Assembly: GCA_028565635.1 (NCBI GenBank)
Contig: JAOXYB010059723.1
Span: 1-25,150, forward strand
Source: Phoronis ovalis
Lineage: Eukaryota > Phoronida > Phoronidae
DNA length: 25,150 nucleotides
Reading direction: 5' to 3'
Shown here one piece after another: positions 12,601-20,712 of this stretch. Position numbers and translations under genes: made by a program. Numbering within the stretch: the first letter of the stretch is position 1; each line of letters begins with the position of its first letter. The notes under the pieces were generated by a model. The model was not told the origin of the DNA and did not search any database. It worked only from the letters and a program-made list of their open reading frames with translations.

Positions 12601-15600
12601 GCAAGAAGGCTATAGCAAGTTGGAAAGCAAACCATAATTAAATTCCTTTTAGGTTGGGCATAACAAAATACACAGTAATCCCGGACAATAATAAGAAGAA
12701 CTAATCTTGCATTCTTTAGCATGTTATTGTAATCTTTACTTAGGTAATACCATTTTAATGATCAGAATTGATCAGGTTTATGGTTTCCTTGGAGATCACA
12801 TATACATTATATATAATTTCTTCAATGTTTTAATGAATGTGAAACTACTGATATTAAAGAAACATGCCTCAGTTCTATAGATTGATTCTTACATGAAATT
12901 ACTTTTAATTTTTGCACTTGAATAAAATAATATTATACCAGTGTCAGAAAGGGGTACAAAGTTAAGAAAAAATGTTTACAAAGAATGCCTATGTGTGAAC
13001 ACAGGTATCTAATAAAAAAATTTCATACAATTTACTCACCTCTGTGAAGAGAAAATCGTACCGTGCATCAAACTGCAAAAGAGATAAAATACTCAAATAT
13101 GCAAAATATGATACATGACTATAAATGTTTATTTAAAGAAAGACTGTTAATTAATAGCACAAGTTAACAAAATATAACAATAAATAAATAAAGTAAAACG
13201 TTGTTTGCCACTTTTTGGTAGAGATGCACCTTTTGTACAAAGTAATGCATAACTTTCTCTTTTGTACAAAGTAATGCATAACTTTCTCTCATCTTATTTC
13301 AGACTATTTGTTAATTATACATATCATCACATTGCTACCTTGATTTGATCTTCTTCATAACTTCCAACTGAACTATTTTTTATTAAAGTATTTGTTTTGT
13401 TCAGTGAGCTTCCTTTTGACAGTGATTTGTTAAATCCTGCTTTAGTGTAGGAAGGCATCCTTCTCGCCATTGTCAAATTTATTAATGACTACCTTTCAGA
13501 AGTAAATTGAGCCTTGTGCAAGGTTTGTATGCACCATAGTTTGTGATGAAATACACTAGCAAAACTTTCACCACGATCTTATATAATAATGCCACAAAAT
13601 TCAGCATAGATAAAATGAAGGAGCTCAATGTATTCAGGGAGCTTCACAGAGCTTCACTTCTTATGTATAGTGCTACTGACAAATTATCTATTCTGTTGTC
13701 TTATTACATAGTATACTAAGGGATGGTAATCCAAAATGATGATCATGTGCATAATTAGTGGAGGCAATAATCTTCTTACCACAACTGTTATACTTTCATA
13801 TTCTTCAATAATTTACTAGTATGGTTCCAGCATAAGTACAAATATCATAGTACACATACTCTAAGCTTTCTAGTCCATGTCGCTTATAGTCCGAAGAACT
13901 ATTAGTCCGAAGGTTCATTGGTCTGAAGGTTCATTGGTCCGAAAACCCCATTATATAGGGAATGTCGTGGGGCTCTAACAAACCTGTAATATTTTTATAC
14001 ATCCCGGAATAAATACTTTAAAAAGGTTCCCGGTGCGCACATTTAACGAGTTTATTGCTACTACAGTTCTATTGCTTCTATTATTTGTTGCTTCTTTTTC
14101 TTCCTTTGTATAGAAATAATTAAAGCATAACGAGTCATATACGTGTTATATTGTTTCTGTTTCCTTTTGAGGTCCTGTACGAGTATTCTGAATATCGCGT
14201 ACGTACTTCTTTTAGCCATTTTACAGCACGACCTGGCGGATTAAGTCACATGCTTCATGTCTATTGCAGATTTTTCCGATAGGTTGGAGCCCTGGGGTTG
14301 GAGGATTTATTGATTATGTTGAGGGTAAGTGAAAGTTGCAAGATAGTGTGATCGATGAACTTTCAGACCAATGAACCTTCGGACTAATGAACCTATTGAA
14401 CCTACGGACTAATAAACCTTCGGACTATCGAGCTGATCCCAAGCTTTCAAATGCCATTAGAGTTGTCCTCTCCCCCACAAGGAGAAGAACAATCAGTTTC
14501 CAAGCTCTGTCGAGTGCCATCATCATTAACGAATATATCACATTAGGAATTTCATTTGAAGCTTTTAGGCATTTCGCAAAATCAGTATTTTGTTTCCACA
14601 GCCCATTTAAATTTAAACTATATCTGAACTTTTACATGTACTGAGTTTTATTATTTATGACAATTTTGGAATTTGTCAGTTCAGTTACCTGTAGCCTTCT
14701 CTCATCTCTGGTCTGTTTGGCTTGCTTTGCCATTTCTTTCAGGGCTTCCCCGGATATAACAACATTCTTCTTAGCAGGTCCCTATAAGCAACAAAAATCA
14801 TTACAATGGCTGTTACATATAATTAATGATTCAATTATGCTTAGAGAAAGTAATTTCCACAAGATCTGACAAGATATGTTTTCTACCTAATTTTATAAGA
14901 CGCAAGTCAAAATAAATGAGAAACACAATCATAATTTTATTTACAAGAAACATTGTTATATTCTCACAATGATTGTAATAGCTATAAGCTGTGTGTATAT
15001 ATAAAATACTGCATGGGCAAAAGCATGATAAGCAAATTCAAAGCATTTTATATTTGACTTGTAAAATGCACAGTGAGCAAAATTGGTGTAATGGCGGAAT
15101 ACAAACACATGTATTCCATAACAATCATTCGTTCTAGAAAAGTTTTGCAGTTTTCTTAAGAGTTTTTAATGGTTAAATCGTAGTAGTCCTGTAACTACTT
15201 GTAATATGTAGTAACTATAGATATATTACAAGTACATGTTACATTAATTTTATAATTTAAGTCTTTTATGTTTCGTTTGTAAGTGAACTTGCAAAAACAA
15301 AAGTTCACCTGTCACTGGTGTTATTGAACCACTTCTGTTATCATTAGTAAAGTGACTTTCGCAGTTGATGTCCATTTCAGTCAATATCACAGTATTTGTG
15401 AGGGATATTACAAAAGTTAGAATAGGTATCTAGCATGACACCTAATTAATAATAAATTTCATAGTGGCAGCTAGATTCCAAACATAGGCAGTTGTCACAA
15501 AATATGTGAAGGTATATATTAAATGCTCTCAAGAAATGGATGAGGAAAACATTTAACATTAGATCATTTGGCGAATTGTAAACCTGCAATAAATCAGTCT

Positions 15601-18600
15601 CTAACAAAAATGAAAAGATCCTGCTAAGAACTATCTAGCATAATAAAGGGGGTTTATAGGGAGAGGATCCCAGGAGGAGATAGAAAGTACTCTTTGTGAA
15701 TAAACTCTAGTATCAGATTTCGCCAAGCTATAAGAAACTAAAGTAGCAACATTTTAGAATGTGAAGACTATGTATATACTATTGTAGTCAATAGTAAGGT
15801 CAAAATATTGTTTAGCTTTTGACAATTTTTTAAACTGTCAAAAAAATGTTACGGGTTGGTACAACATACTGCATATTAAGATTTGAGTATTTGCATAGGT
15901 AATGAAGGTTCTCTCAGCTCTGTGCTGAATAAGCATGTGAGATAAATGTTATTACAGACTCTCAACAATCTTACCATTTCTTTTGTAGCCTTGCCTACTA
16001 GAGAGGCAAATCCCTGAAATAAACAGAACTTCTGAATTGCCGTGGAATATCTACAGAAAAGTTCGCTTTCAGTGGAAGCTTTCTGACGTCTATCTACATT
16101 TGTCAGAATCTGAGCAATATTTCACAAATTCAAGAGTAGATTAAAATACACTCTTAATATTTCTGTTACACATACTTGGAGATTTATTCAGCCTCCTGTT
16201 TACACTAAATTAAGATGTGTTTTTCTAAATTTGTTTTACAAAATATTGGTAAATACTGAATGAAATGTTACACAGTTTGAGTTTGAAATTTTATGATAAG
16301 AAGTGTTTGTTAGCAGTTACAAAAAAATATTTTCATTTGTAGTGTTTTGGATCCAAATTTGAATTACAATTAAAATACATTTTGACCATGATTGGACATT
16401 TTTATTGGACACTGCACAAAATAAATACATTGAATACATATTATTACTATTATACAAGGAAAAGCACATAAAATTTTAATACAAGAAATCTTTGACTGCC
16501 TACAGTTATCCCAACATTATCAAAAAGTCTTTATTATACAAAAAGGGTAGATAAATCAAGAAGGGTAAGACACATAATGCCCAACTCCTAAACAGAGATG
16601 AAGCAAGTTTTTAGAGATTTAACAAAACCATAAAATATGAAAATATGCGAAAATGGATCATAAATGAACACAGAGTTTAAGGATAATTGTTTCGGGGATC
16701 CTGTATCCAAGCAATACTTCCACACAAACATATGCAAACAAAACAGAAAACAGGTAACCTCTATAATTCTCATATTACATATTTACCCAGTAATGATATA
16801 TAACACACCTTACAAAAGATTCAAGCTCTAAACTTAGCATTTAAATTCCAAATATGCCACTCCAGTAAAGAAATTCAATAAAAGAGATTGTATGCTCAAT
16901 TCAATATTCAAGGACAGAAATAAATCTTGAACAAATAAGCCATCAAAGTACTGTTATCACTTACTTTGTGCATTTCAACAGTTTCTATTGAATCATCCTA
17001 GAAAAATGTCACATTGTGTAATCAGTGTGAAGATGTTAAAACTTTTTTGATAAAGGCTCCCTTAAAAATATTTCTAAGACTCCACAAGGATTTATGTGAT
17101 TTATGGCTAATACACTTACCAATATTAGTTTGTTTTTGGTTAGCAAAGCTTGTGGACATTTTATTTGAATGTGACTTGAAGATTTCGATAAAAATTAAGG
17201 ACACTTTTATTTGTAAATTTTATAGAATTCTGTAGTCTGTAGAGGTGTGATCAGACCCATAATAGTATTTCCTGAGCTAATAATTACATCAGCCTACATG
17301 GATAAATGTTGCTTTATGATACTTATGTACTGAAGGAAAAGAAAATCATACAATGTTGGATTTCTATCTGCATAGATAAAGTGTAGATTATCAAAAGGTT
17401 TCCACATTGATAGATTATTTCGAAGCAAAAAATGTGTGAATTCTCAAATAACCATTTCAGCATGAAATTGAATTTAGATGTTAGATTGCTATGCTGACAG
17501 CTTAAATTTTCCTTGTGCCAAACAACAGCACAGTGTCTGAAGGATAATGTATCACACTGAAATATCAGAAAAATACAAATTTAAAACAACACAACACAGT
17601 GTAATATATGATTCTGACACTAAATATCTCAAAACGTATAACAAAAGTAAATGGAAATATTCATAACTTACTGGTTTTGGAGCAGCTGCTGCTTTAGTAG
17701 CTGGTTTCTTTGATTTCCCATCATCTACAATTAAAAACATTATAATTCAAATGAACACATCATTTGGATAAAAGTGAAACAAGCACACATAAATAGCATT
17801 ATTTCAAGTGTGCTAACATTTCAGGTAAAGTTCTTTTAATTTTTGTTTGCTTCAAAAGAAATGTGTTATTAGTTGTTACTGCTCACAATGCATGTAAATG
17901 TTGCTGGTCTGACACTTTTAGAAATTTATTGACCATTTTCAGAAGTTTATTCGAAAGCAAGAAAGTGGAACTAAACATTAAACAAGCAAATCTGCTATAG
18001 ATAAGCAATACTAAGGTGCAATACCTGGTCTGTCAAGCTTTTTAGGTAATAGATTGTGGAAAGGAAACATCAAATGTTTATTGTCCAATAAAACTACTAG
18101 GAACTTAATACAGCTACTGAGTAGGTAATCATAGTGATTAGTTTACACTAAATTAGATAATAGCATCAATACAGGTTCTGGAATTTAAATAATAGTTATA
18201 AGGCTAATCTTTCTCCTTAGTCTCTAACACAGACTACATATCTTATAAATGTACTAAATAAATTGTTTTAAACTATAAGCTGGAAAAAGTCAAAAATCTG
18301 TTTTAAAATTAATAGTGCATATTATTATCAGATATATAGGGATAGAAATTTATATAGGGATGGATTTAAACTCAATTTTTAACAAAAAGAATTTACAAAT
18401 ACAACAAGAGTCTAAACTTAGACTACTTTCTCCTACACACATAGTTTCCCAGTTAAACAGGTTATTTCGATCACTTTTTACATTTTTTTAGATTTTATGG
18501 AGACTATACCGTATTTTCTCAAATAATCGCCCCGGGCGATTATTAAAAAAAAACTGCTTTTAAGGGGGGGCAATGCCAATTATTAGAGGGGGGCAATTAA

Positions 18601-19975
18601 TAGAGAGGGTGATTATTAACTTATTTGTACTCCTGGAATTATATTTTAGATTTTTTTTGAAATTATTGTTTGCGATACATAAGGAAGATTTTGAAGATTG
18701 TCAGTTTATCAAACAAAATCGGCTTATTTAAGCGAAATTCTGTGTGTATTGGAATTTTATTTTCAAAAGAAAAACTCTTCCAAACCTTAAATAAACAGTA
18801 AGTTTATTTTTTTGGTCGCATACCTAGAGAAATTTGTGCAGTGTATACAACCTTGCTCAACATGGAAACACAATTATTGTGAAAGTCATCGGCAAGAAGA
18901 GTAAATCACCTTCTGCCGTACTCGGCATGGAAATTCTTTTTTAAATATTATTACATGGAGGTGATCCGAAGTTTGTTTTGCAAGCCAAAACACTTATTAA
19001 AGATAGTACCATATTTCCCAATAAAGAGCTATATAATCAGCTACACATAATAATGAATTAAAATGTGATTATCTCTGGTATTAACTCAGATGGGTCTTTA
19101 AGTTAAATTGACACAATGGGGGCGATTATTAGAGAGGGGGTGATTATTAGAGAAAATATGGTAAGCCCAGAAGGCATTTAAAATAAAAAATTACATCCAT
19201 TTTAATCAACAGATTCATTCCCAGTGACATGTTTTTAACAAGGTTAGTTAACAGATTATTGGTACAACACCTGGTACATAAGACTTCTTTCTATATTGTA
19301 TGCACTAAACTAGCAGAGTAAATTATTAAAATTGTCAATCATATACATTTTTAATGACCAGTTTTTGCCAACCAATAAAGTTCCAGAATGGATTTGATGA
19401 ATTCAAGTCTAAAAGCTACAATATGATCTCAGAAAAACAACCACAAGAAGTTCAGTTATAAAACTAAACATGAAAGTTTATAGCTTAAAAATAAAACGAT
19501 AGGCCTACTTCTATCACCATAATGACTAAAGCAAATAGATTATGTACACATTCCTAGACTACTGGAGGTATGGAGGGACTTTAAGGCAAACTTAATTTTA
19601 CTGAAAAAATTTCCTGTTAAAACTTTTATGTACACATTTCTGATGCCCTAATGAAATGTCAAATGCTGACTAATATAAACTTAAATACAGGCTTAATACA
19701 GATTAAAAGCTTTCCACACGAAAGTTTGAGCAAGTGAGTTGGTTTTAGTAATCAAAACTGCATTAAAAGTTTCTGGGCAATATTAAATAAATTTTAATCA
19801 AAACTGGCAAATAACTGAAGTATGCAGATAACAGTATACAAAGGCTAATTTGCAGTGTAAATTTACCTTTCGAAATAAGAGGTGGAGCAACTTCTTGGTC
19901 GGGTTTTGGACTGTCTGCCTTATTTGCTTCTTTATCGCTTGGCCCGTCGTCCGTCTTCTTCTCTGTATCTGCCAT
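269..19975 (-). CDS. DNAH8: Axonemal dynein heavy chain, DNAH5/DNAH8 class, N-terminal tail (24 exons, 3' part outside window)
   Basis: This gene encodes the force-generating heavy chain of the ciliary outer dynein arm. The part seen is the tail, which in this family dimerises with other heavy chains and binds intermediate chains. I assembled 24 exons with GT-AG borders and matching phases into 1335 codons without a stop. Recognisable family stretches include [13 protein letters not shown] (residues 414-426), [10 protein letters not shown] (699-708), ELFVNFDPQ (779-787), LTWTSLN (866-872), KDLDDVR (1271-1277) and [12 protein letters not shown] (1299-1310). These match vertebrate DNAH5/DNAH8 tails as I know them. 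Residues 1-109 form a charged Lys/Glu/Pro/Ala-rich extension, and the DHC_N1 region follows from roughly residue 256. The linker, AAA+ motor and stalk are missing because the gene leaves the window to the left. DNAH5 and DNAH8 are sister paralogues; the symbol is the closer guess, while the class is secure. Confidence 0.95.
1094..1630. mobile_element. Foldback (MITE-like) element, about 540 bp
   Basis: The left end (from 1094, TAATCAAAATGAAGAGATAG onward) is the imperfect reverse complement of the right end (1590-1630). The match continues inward: CACCTACAAA near 1280 pairs with TTTGTAGGTA near 1530, and a TTCAAAGGTC/GATCTTTGACC pair lies near the centre. The whole segment is therefore one long diverged palindrome with no ORF. 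It sits in the intron between dynein exons 24 and 23. Confidence 0.75.
1706..1853 (-). CDS. DNAH8: Dynein exon 23 (residues 1151-1200)
   Basis: It encodes a helix with [20 protein letters not shown] and [14 protein letters not shown], matching [21 protein letters not shown] of DNAH5. It enters in phase 2 and leaves in phase 0 at GTAAAA. Confidence 0.96.
2249..2385 (-). CDS. DNAH8: Dynein exon 22 (residues 1106-1151)
   Basis: It begins [19 protein letters not shown] and continues [19 protein letters not shown]. The latter matches [20 protein letters not shown] of DNAH5. The acidic stretch is shorter than the human counterpart. It has a TTTGCAG acceptor and leaves in phase 2 at GTATTC. Confidence 0.95.
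2386..3565. other. Dynein intron between exons 22 and 21
   Basis: This 1.2-kb AT-rich intron holds no exon, RNA gene or repeat that I can support. Exons 21 and 22 join in phase 0 across it. Confidence 0.6.
3566..3825 (-). CDS. DNAH8: Dynein exon 21 (residues 1019-1105)
   Basis: It encodes [10 protein letters not shown], then [20 protein letters not shown], then [15 protein letters not shown]. This matches [25 protein letters not shown] of DNAH5. A charged linker, [14 protein letters not shown], lies between the first two. It leaves in phase 0 at GTGAGA. Confidence 0.96.
4112..4126. repeat. G15 homopolymer in intron
   Basis: A run of 15 G follows an AT-rich stretch in the intron between exons 21 and 20. 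Its length is prone to sequencing and replication error. Confidence 0.9.
4265..4485 (-). CDS. DNAH8: Dynein exon 20 with a cysteine cluster (residues 945-1019)
   Basis: It joins directly to exon 19 in phase 2, giving [19 protein letters not shown], which matches the DNAH5 SSLVEEAVNELINML helix. Then follows a segment with Cys981, Cys993, Cys996 and Cys999 plus His983 and His988, in the C-x11-C-x2-C-x2-C pattern. The segment ends NTEALVK. It leaves in phase 1 at GTAAGC. Confidence 0.94.
4789..4815 (-). CDS. Candidate 27-nt alternative microexon of the dynein gene
   Basis: Within the intron between exons 19 and 20 there is a segment with a strong GTAAGAG donor and an AAAG acceptor. It would enter and leave in phase 2 and so add exactly nine codons (NNHGGKRAT followed by K). 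Exons 19 and 20 already join to give a family-like sequence without it, so it would be an optional insert. The polypyrimidine tract is poor. A chance match is quite possible. Confidence 0.25.
4907..5114 (-). CDS. DNAH8: Dynein exon 19 (residues 876-945)
   Basis: It encodes [17 protein letters not shown], then [17 protein letters not shown], matching [21 protein letters not shown] of DNAH5. It leaves in phase 2 at a GTAAGT donor. Confidence 0.96.
5546..5697 (-). CDS. DNAH8: Dynein exon 18 (residues 825-876)
   Basis: It encodes [17 protein letters not shown], then [19 protein letters not shown], the LxxGLxxLTWTSLN motif of axonemal dyneins. It enters in phase 2 and leaves in phase 1 at a GTAAGT donor. 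Confidence 0.97.
5968..6263 (-). CDS. DNAH8: Dynein exon 17 (residues 727-825)
   Basis: It encodes [17 protein letters not shown], then [20 protein letters not shown], then [15 protein letters not shown]. These match the DNAH5 FEVLFHRAW...ELFVNFDPQ...MGLEV block. It leaves in phase 2 at a GTTAGT donor. Confidence 0.97.
6639..6902 (-). CDS. DNAH8: Dynein exon 16 (residues 639-726)
   Basis: It encodes [11 protein letters not shown], a [17 protein letters not shown] segment, then [20 protein letters not shown]. The last is a hallmark motif of axonemal dynein tails. It is phase 0 at both ends, with a strong GTAAGT donor. Confidence 0.97.
7093..7188 (-). CDS. DNAH8: Dynein exon 15 (residues 607-638)
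   Basis: This 96-nt exon encodes [20 protein letters not shown] and a following helix, matching FDQDYEEFCKQ of DNAH5. Phase is 0 at both ends, with a TTATAG acceptor and a GTAAGA donor. Confidence 0.94.
7409..7610 (-). CDS. DNAH8: Dynein exon 14 (residues 539-606)
   Basis: It begins [19 protein letters not shown], the family's EMYIFGKFETFHRRLAKI block, and ends [14 protein letters not shown]. It enters in phase 2 and leaves in phase 0 at a GTAACA donor. Confidence 0.95.
7815..7934 (-). CDS. DNAH8: Dynein exon 13 (residues 499-539)
   Basis: This 120-nt exon encodes the [20 protein letters not shown] helix and NPNERQFEF, matching the NPNAKQFDFSE region of DNAH5. It enters and leaves in phase 2. 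Confidence 0.95.
7935..8435. other. Dynein intron between exons 13 and 12
   Basis: I see no feature beyond the splice borders in this 0.5-kb intron. A minus-strand open frame covering 8184-8450 has no family character and is treated as chance. Confidence 0.6.
8436..8617 (-). CDS. DNAH8: Dynein exon 12 (residues 439-499)
   Basis: It encodes a segment including [20 protein letters not shown] and [18 protein letters not shown], near-identical in pattern to the DNAH5 tail. It leaves in phase 2 at a GTAATA donor. Confidence 0.96.
8828..9020 (-). CDS. DNAH8: Dynein exon 11 (residues 374-438)
   Basis: It encodes [20 protein letters not shown], then [20 protein letters not shown], one of the most conserved stretches of outer-arm dynein tails. 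It ends KCTP before a GTGAGT donor in phase 0. Confidence 0.96.
9275..9440 (-). CDS. DNAH8: Dynein exon 10 (residues 319-374)
   Basis: It encodes the [19 protein letters not shown] helix followed by [18 protein letters not shown]. This parallels DNAH5 VWIKQTEQVLAE...EADDVGPRAELEHWKKR. It has an ACAG acceptor and a GTATGT donor and leaves in phase 2. Confidence 0.95.
9743..9932 (-). CDS. DNAH8: Dynein exon 9 (residues 256-319)
   Basis: The exon starts NWGSL and continues with [20 protein letters not shown], the family's FVNVLSGAQ-type helix at the start of the DHC_N1 tail region. It enters in phase 0 and leaves in phase 1 at a GTATGT donor. Confidence 0.93.
10201..10470 (-). CDS. DNAH8: Dynein exon 8 (residues 166-255)
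   Basis: This 270-nt phase-0 exon includes the [17 protein letters not shown] and [14 protein letters not shown] segments. They align with the corresponding FVTEG...FFIRTD...VSFNMLDA stretch of DNAH5. It ends with VLNANE before a GTAGAG donor. Confidence 0.93.
10827..10961 (-). CDS. DNAH8: Dynein exon 7 (residues 121-165)
   Basis: This exon encodes a segment with the [17 protein letters not shown] pattern and ends [11 protein letters not shown]. It parallels the VEDAILEG...LMFYYQ region of vertebrate DNAH5. It is phase 0 on both sides, with a TTGTAG acceptor and a GTAAGC donor. Confidence 0.9.
10962..13039. other. Long dynein intron between exons 7 and 6
   Basis: This 2.1-kb AT-rich intron has no supported exon, RNA or repeat boundary. 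A plus-strand open frame at 11106-11351 is low-complexity and not family-like. Confidence 0.6.
13040..13072 (-). CDS. DNAH8: Dynein exon 6 (residues 110-120, 33 nt)
   Basis: This 33-nt exon encodes [11 protein letters not shown], with a GCAG acceptor and a GTGAGT donor. It resembles the segment that opens the conserved tail in DNAH5/DNAH8, where an Asp/Arg followed by Tyr and aromatic-rich residues is usual. It is bounded by introns of about 2.1 and 1.6 kb. Confidence 0.8.
13230..13287. repeat. Two-copy 29-bp tandem repeat
   Basis: The unit beginning CTTTTGTACAAAGTAATGCA and ending ACTTTCT occurs twice head to tail with no mismatch that I can see. It lies in the intron between exons 6 and 5. 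Confidence 0.9.
13886..14428. mobile_element. Foldback element with repeated TAGTCCGAAGGTTCATT termini
   Basis: The left terminus (13886-13945) carries about three copies of a 16-17 bp unit close to AGTCCGAAGGTTCATTGG. The right terminus (14364-14428) carries about four copies of the same unit in reverse complement. The outermost bases are ATAGTCCGAAG and CTTCGGACTAT. The interior of roughly 420 bp has no convincing ORF. I see no clear target-site duplication. It resembles nonautonomous foldback/MITE elements and sits between dynein exons 6 and 5. Confidence 0.85.
14689..14781 (-). CDS. DNAH8: Dynein exon 5 (residues 79-109)
   Basis: This 93-nt symmetric exon encodes a helical, strongly charged segment beginning [19 protein letters not shown] and ending DERRLQ. 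It has a TATAG acceptor and a GTAACT donor. It closes the charged extension and leads into the conserved tail. Confidence 0.8.
15975..16013 (-). CDS. DNAH8: Dynein exon 4 (residues 66-78, 39 nt)
   Basis: This symmetric phase-0 exon encodes [13 protein letters not shown]. It has a TTTCAG acceptor and a GTAAGA donor. It is part of the poorly conserved N-terminal extension and could be a cassette exon. Confidence 0.7.
16965..16997 (-). CDS. DNAH8: Dynein exon 3 (residues 55-65, 33 nt)
   Basis: This tiny exon has phase 0 at both ends, a CTAG acceptor and a GTAAGT donor. It encodes [11 protein letters not shown]. Because it is symmetric it could be skipped without shifting frame. The evidence is the splice borders plus frame; family similarity here is weak. 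Confidence 0.65.
17672..17724 (-). CDS. DNAH8: Dynein exon 2 (residues 37-54)
   Basis: This 53-nt exon lies between a TTGTAG acceptor and a GTAAGT donor. It enters in phase 1 and leaves in phase 0. It encodes the Lys/Ala/Pro-rich peptide [18 protein letters not shown], a low-complexity part of the N-terminal extension. Confidence 0.8.
18507..19163. mobile_element. TA-flanked terminal-inverted-repeat element (MITE-like), about 650 bp
   Basis: The left end CCGTATTTTCTCAAATAATC (from 18509) is the imperfect inverse of the right end, which reads GATTATTAGAGAAAATATGG up to 19161. Both sides are flanked by TA (18507-18508 and 19162-19163), consistent with a TA target-site duplication as in Tc1/mariner-like elements. 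GGGGG(C/T)GATTATTAGAG-type units are repeated inside both ends. No transposase ORF is evident. The element lies in the first coding intron of the dynein gene. Confidence 0.85.
19867..19975 (-). CDS. DNAH8: Dynein exon 1 (residues 1-37, start codon)
   Basis: The ATG is at 19975-19973. The peptide [20 protein letters not shown] and what follows is hydrophilic and acidic/basic mixed, with many Pro residues. The exon ends at a CGAAAG|GTAAAT donor in phase 1. Just above the ATG, TCTGTCAG ends at 19979, so the start may lie three bases after a splice acceptor and the gene may have a noncoding first exon further right. No membrane or targeting segment is seen, as expected for a cytoplasmically assembled dynein. 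Confidence 0.85.
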
Positions 19976-20334
19976 TTCCTGACAGATTTTTTGATTAGCT
20001 ACTGCGATGAGTAGCTTCTTAAATATATATGCAGCCTATACAATATTTTTTTAAAGTAAATTTTCTCGTTTTACTGAGAAAATTTGATGTGCTATTTAAG
20101 GTACCAATACTAAGATTCACGACTGTACTTTCGCCATTAGAAAACAAGTCCCTATGTTCTGCGCAATGATATAACCACCTGTTCCAAATAGTTCTCAAAT
20201 AAATTTTCTTTAAAATACATATTTTGTTACCTATTTAGTGCTACAAATGTGGAAAACAGTAAAATTATTAGCACATTGATTTATCACAGTAGTATGATAA
20301 AATTAAGTACACCCCATTTAAAGTTTTAATACCG

Positions 20335-20410
20335 TACAATTGTAACCTTCCGCACAAGGCAATCCCTGGGGAGGCATCCCCATAGCGACGTGTATACATT
20401 ACAGGACTAG
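20335..20410 (-). promoter_or_regulatory. GC-richer candidate promoter segment upstream of the dynein gene
   Basis: In otherwise very AT-rich DNA, about 360-440 bp upstream of the dynein ATG, there is a short GC-richer stretch with several CpGs. It contains an X-box-like RFX site on the minus strand, GTCGCTATGGGGAT, at 20376-20389. That matches RYYNYYWWRRNRAC at 13 of 14 positions, the last base being T instead of C. RFX factors drive many cilium genes, so the site is apt. One-mismatch hits to this loose consensus are common by chance. Confidence 0.35.
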
Positions 20411-20574
20411 CGGTAGTTTATTGTTAAGTTAAAACATAAATCATACACATAAAATTTGTTTAACAGAAATATAATAGAAAATTTAATATCTTTTCAATTT
20501 TTTATTGAACTCAATGCACATACACAAATAGCGATATGAAAAGAAATTCAGTGCTTATAGTAAATGTAAATGCT

Positions 20575-20580
20575 TTTATT
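20575..20580 (-). terminator. AATAAA polyadenylation signal after the orphan exon
   Basis: On the minus strand AATAAA follows the stop codon of the 20585-20712 exon by five bases, implying a very short 3' untranslated region. The AT-rich context weakens the evidence. Confidence 0.45.
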
Positions 20581-20584
20581 CTAT

Positions 20585-20712
20585 TTACTTCAAGGGGAAG
20601 TTTTGCAAACCTCTTTTCATAATAAATCTCAGTACAGGGCCATTTTTGTTTTCTGGGTCAACAATTTTGTCAATAGAATTAAATGTTAATCCAAAACGCA
20701 TGCATTGTGTAA
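20585..20712 (-). CDS. Orphan terminal coding exon of an unrecognised gene
   Basis: After a TTGTAAGCAG acceptor, an exon entering in phase 1 encodes 41 residues and then TAA. It runs TQCMRFGLTFNSIDKIVDPE, then GPVLRFIMKRG, then LQNFPLK. The residue mix looks like a folded protein, unlike the low-complexity frames around it. An AATAAA signal lies five bases past the stop (20575-20580), and a second lies at 20511-20516. I do not recognise the family and found no preceding exon to the right. It could also be read from its own ATG as a 38-residue ORF, or be a displaced gene fragment. Confidence 0.5.

Larger units (their letters stand above)
14782..17671. other. Introns around exons 4 and 3
   Basis: Apart from exons 4 and 3, this 2.9-kb stretch is AT-rich and I see no further exon. 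A short palindrome, ACTTGTAATAT with ATATTACAAGT, lies at about 15198-15233. Open frames on both strands at 17014-17235 are antisense to each other and not family-like. Confidence 0.55.
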
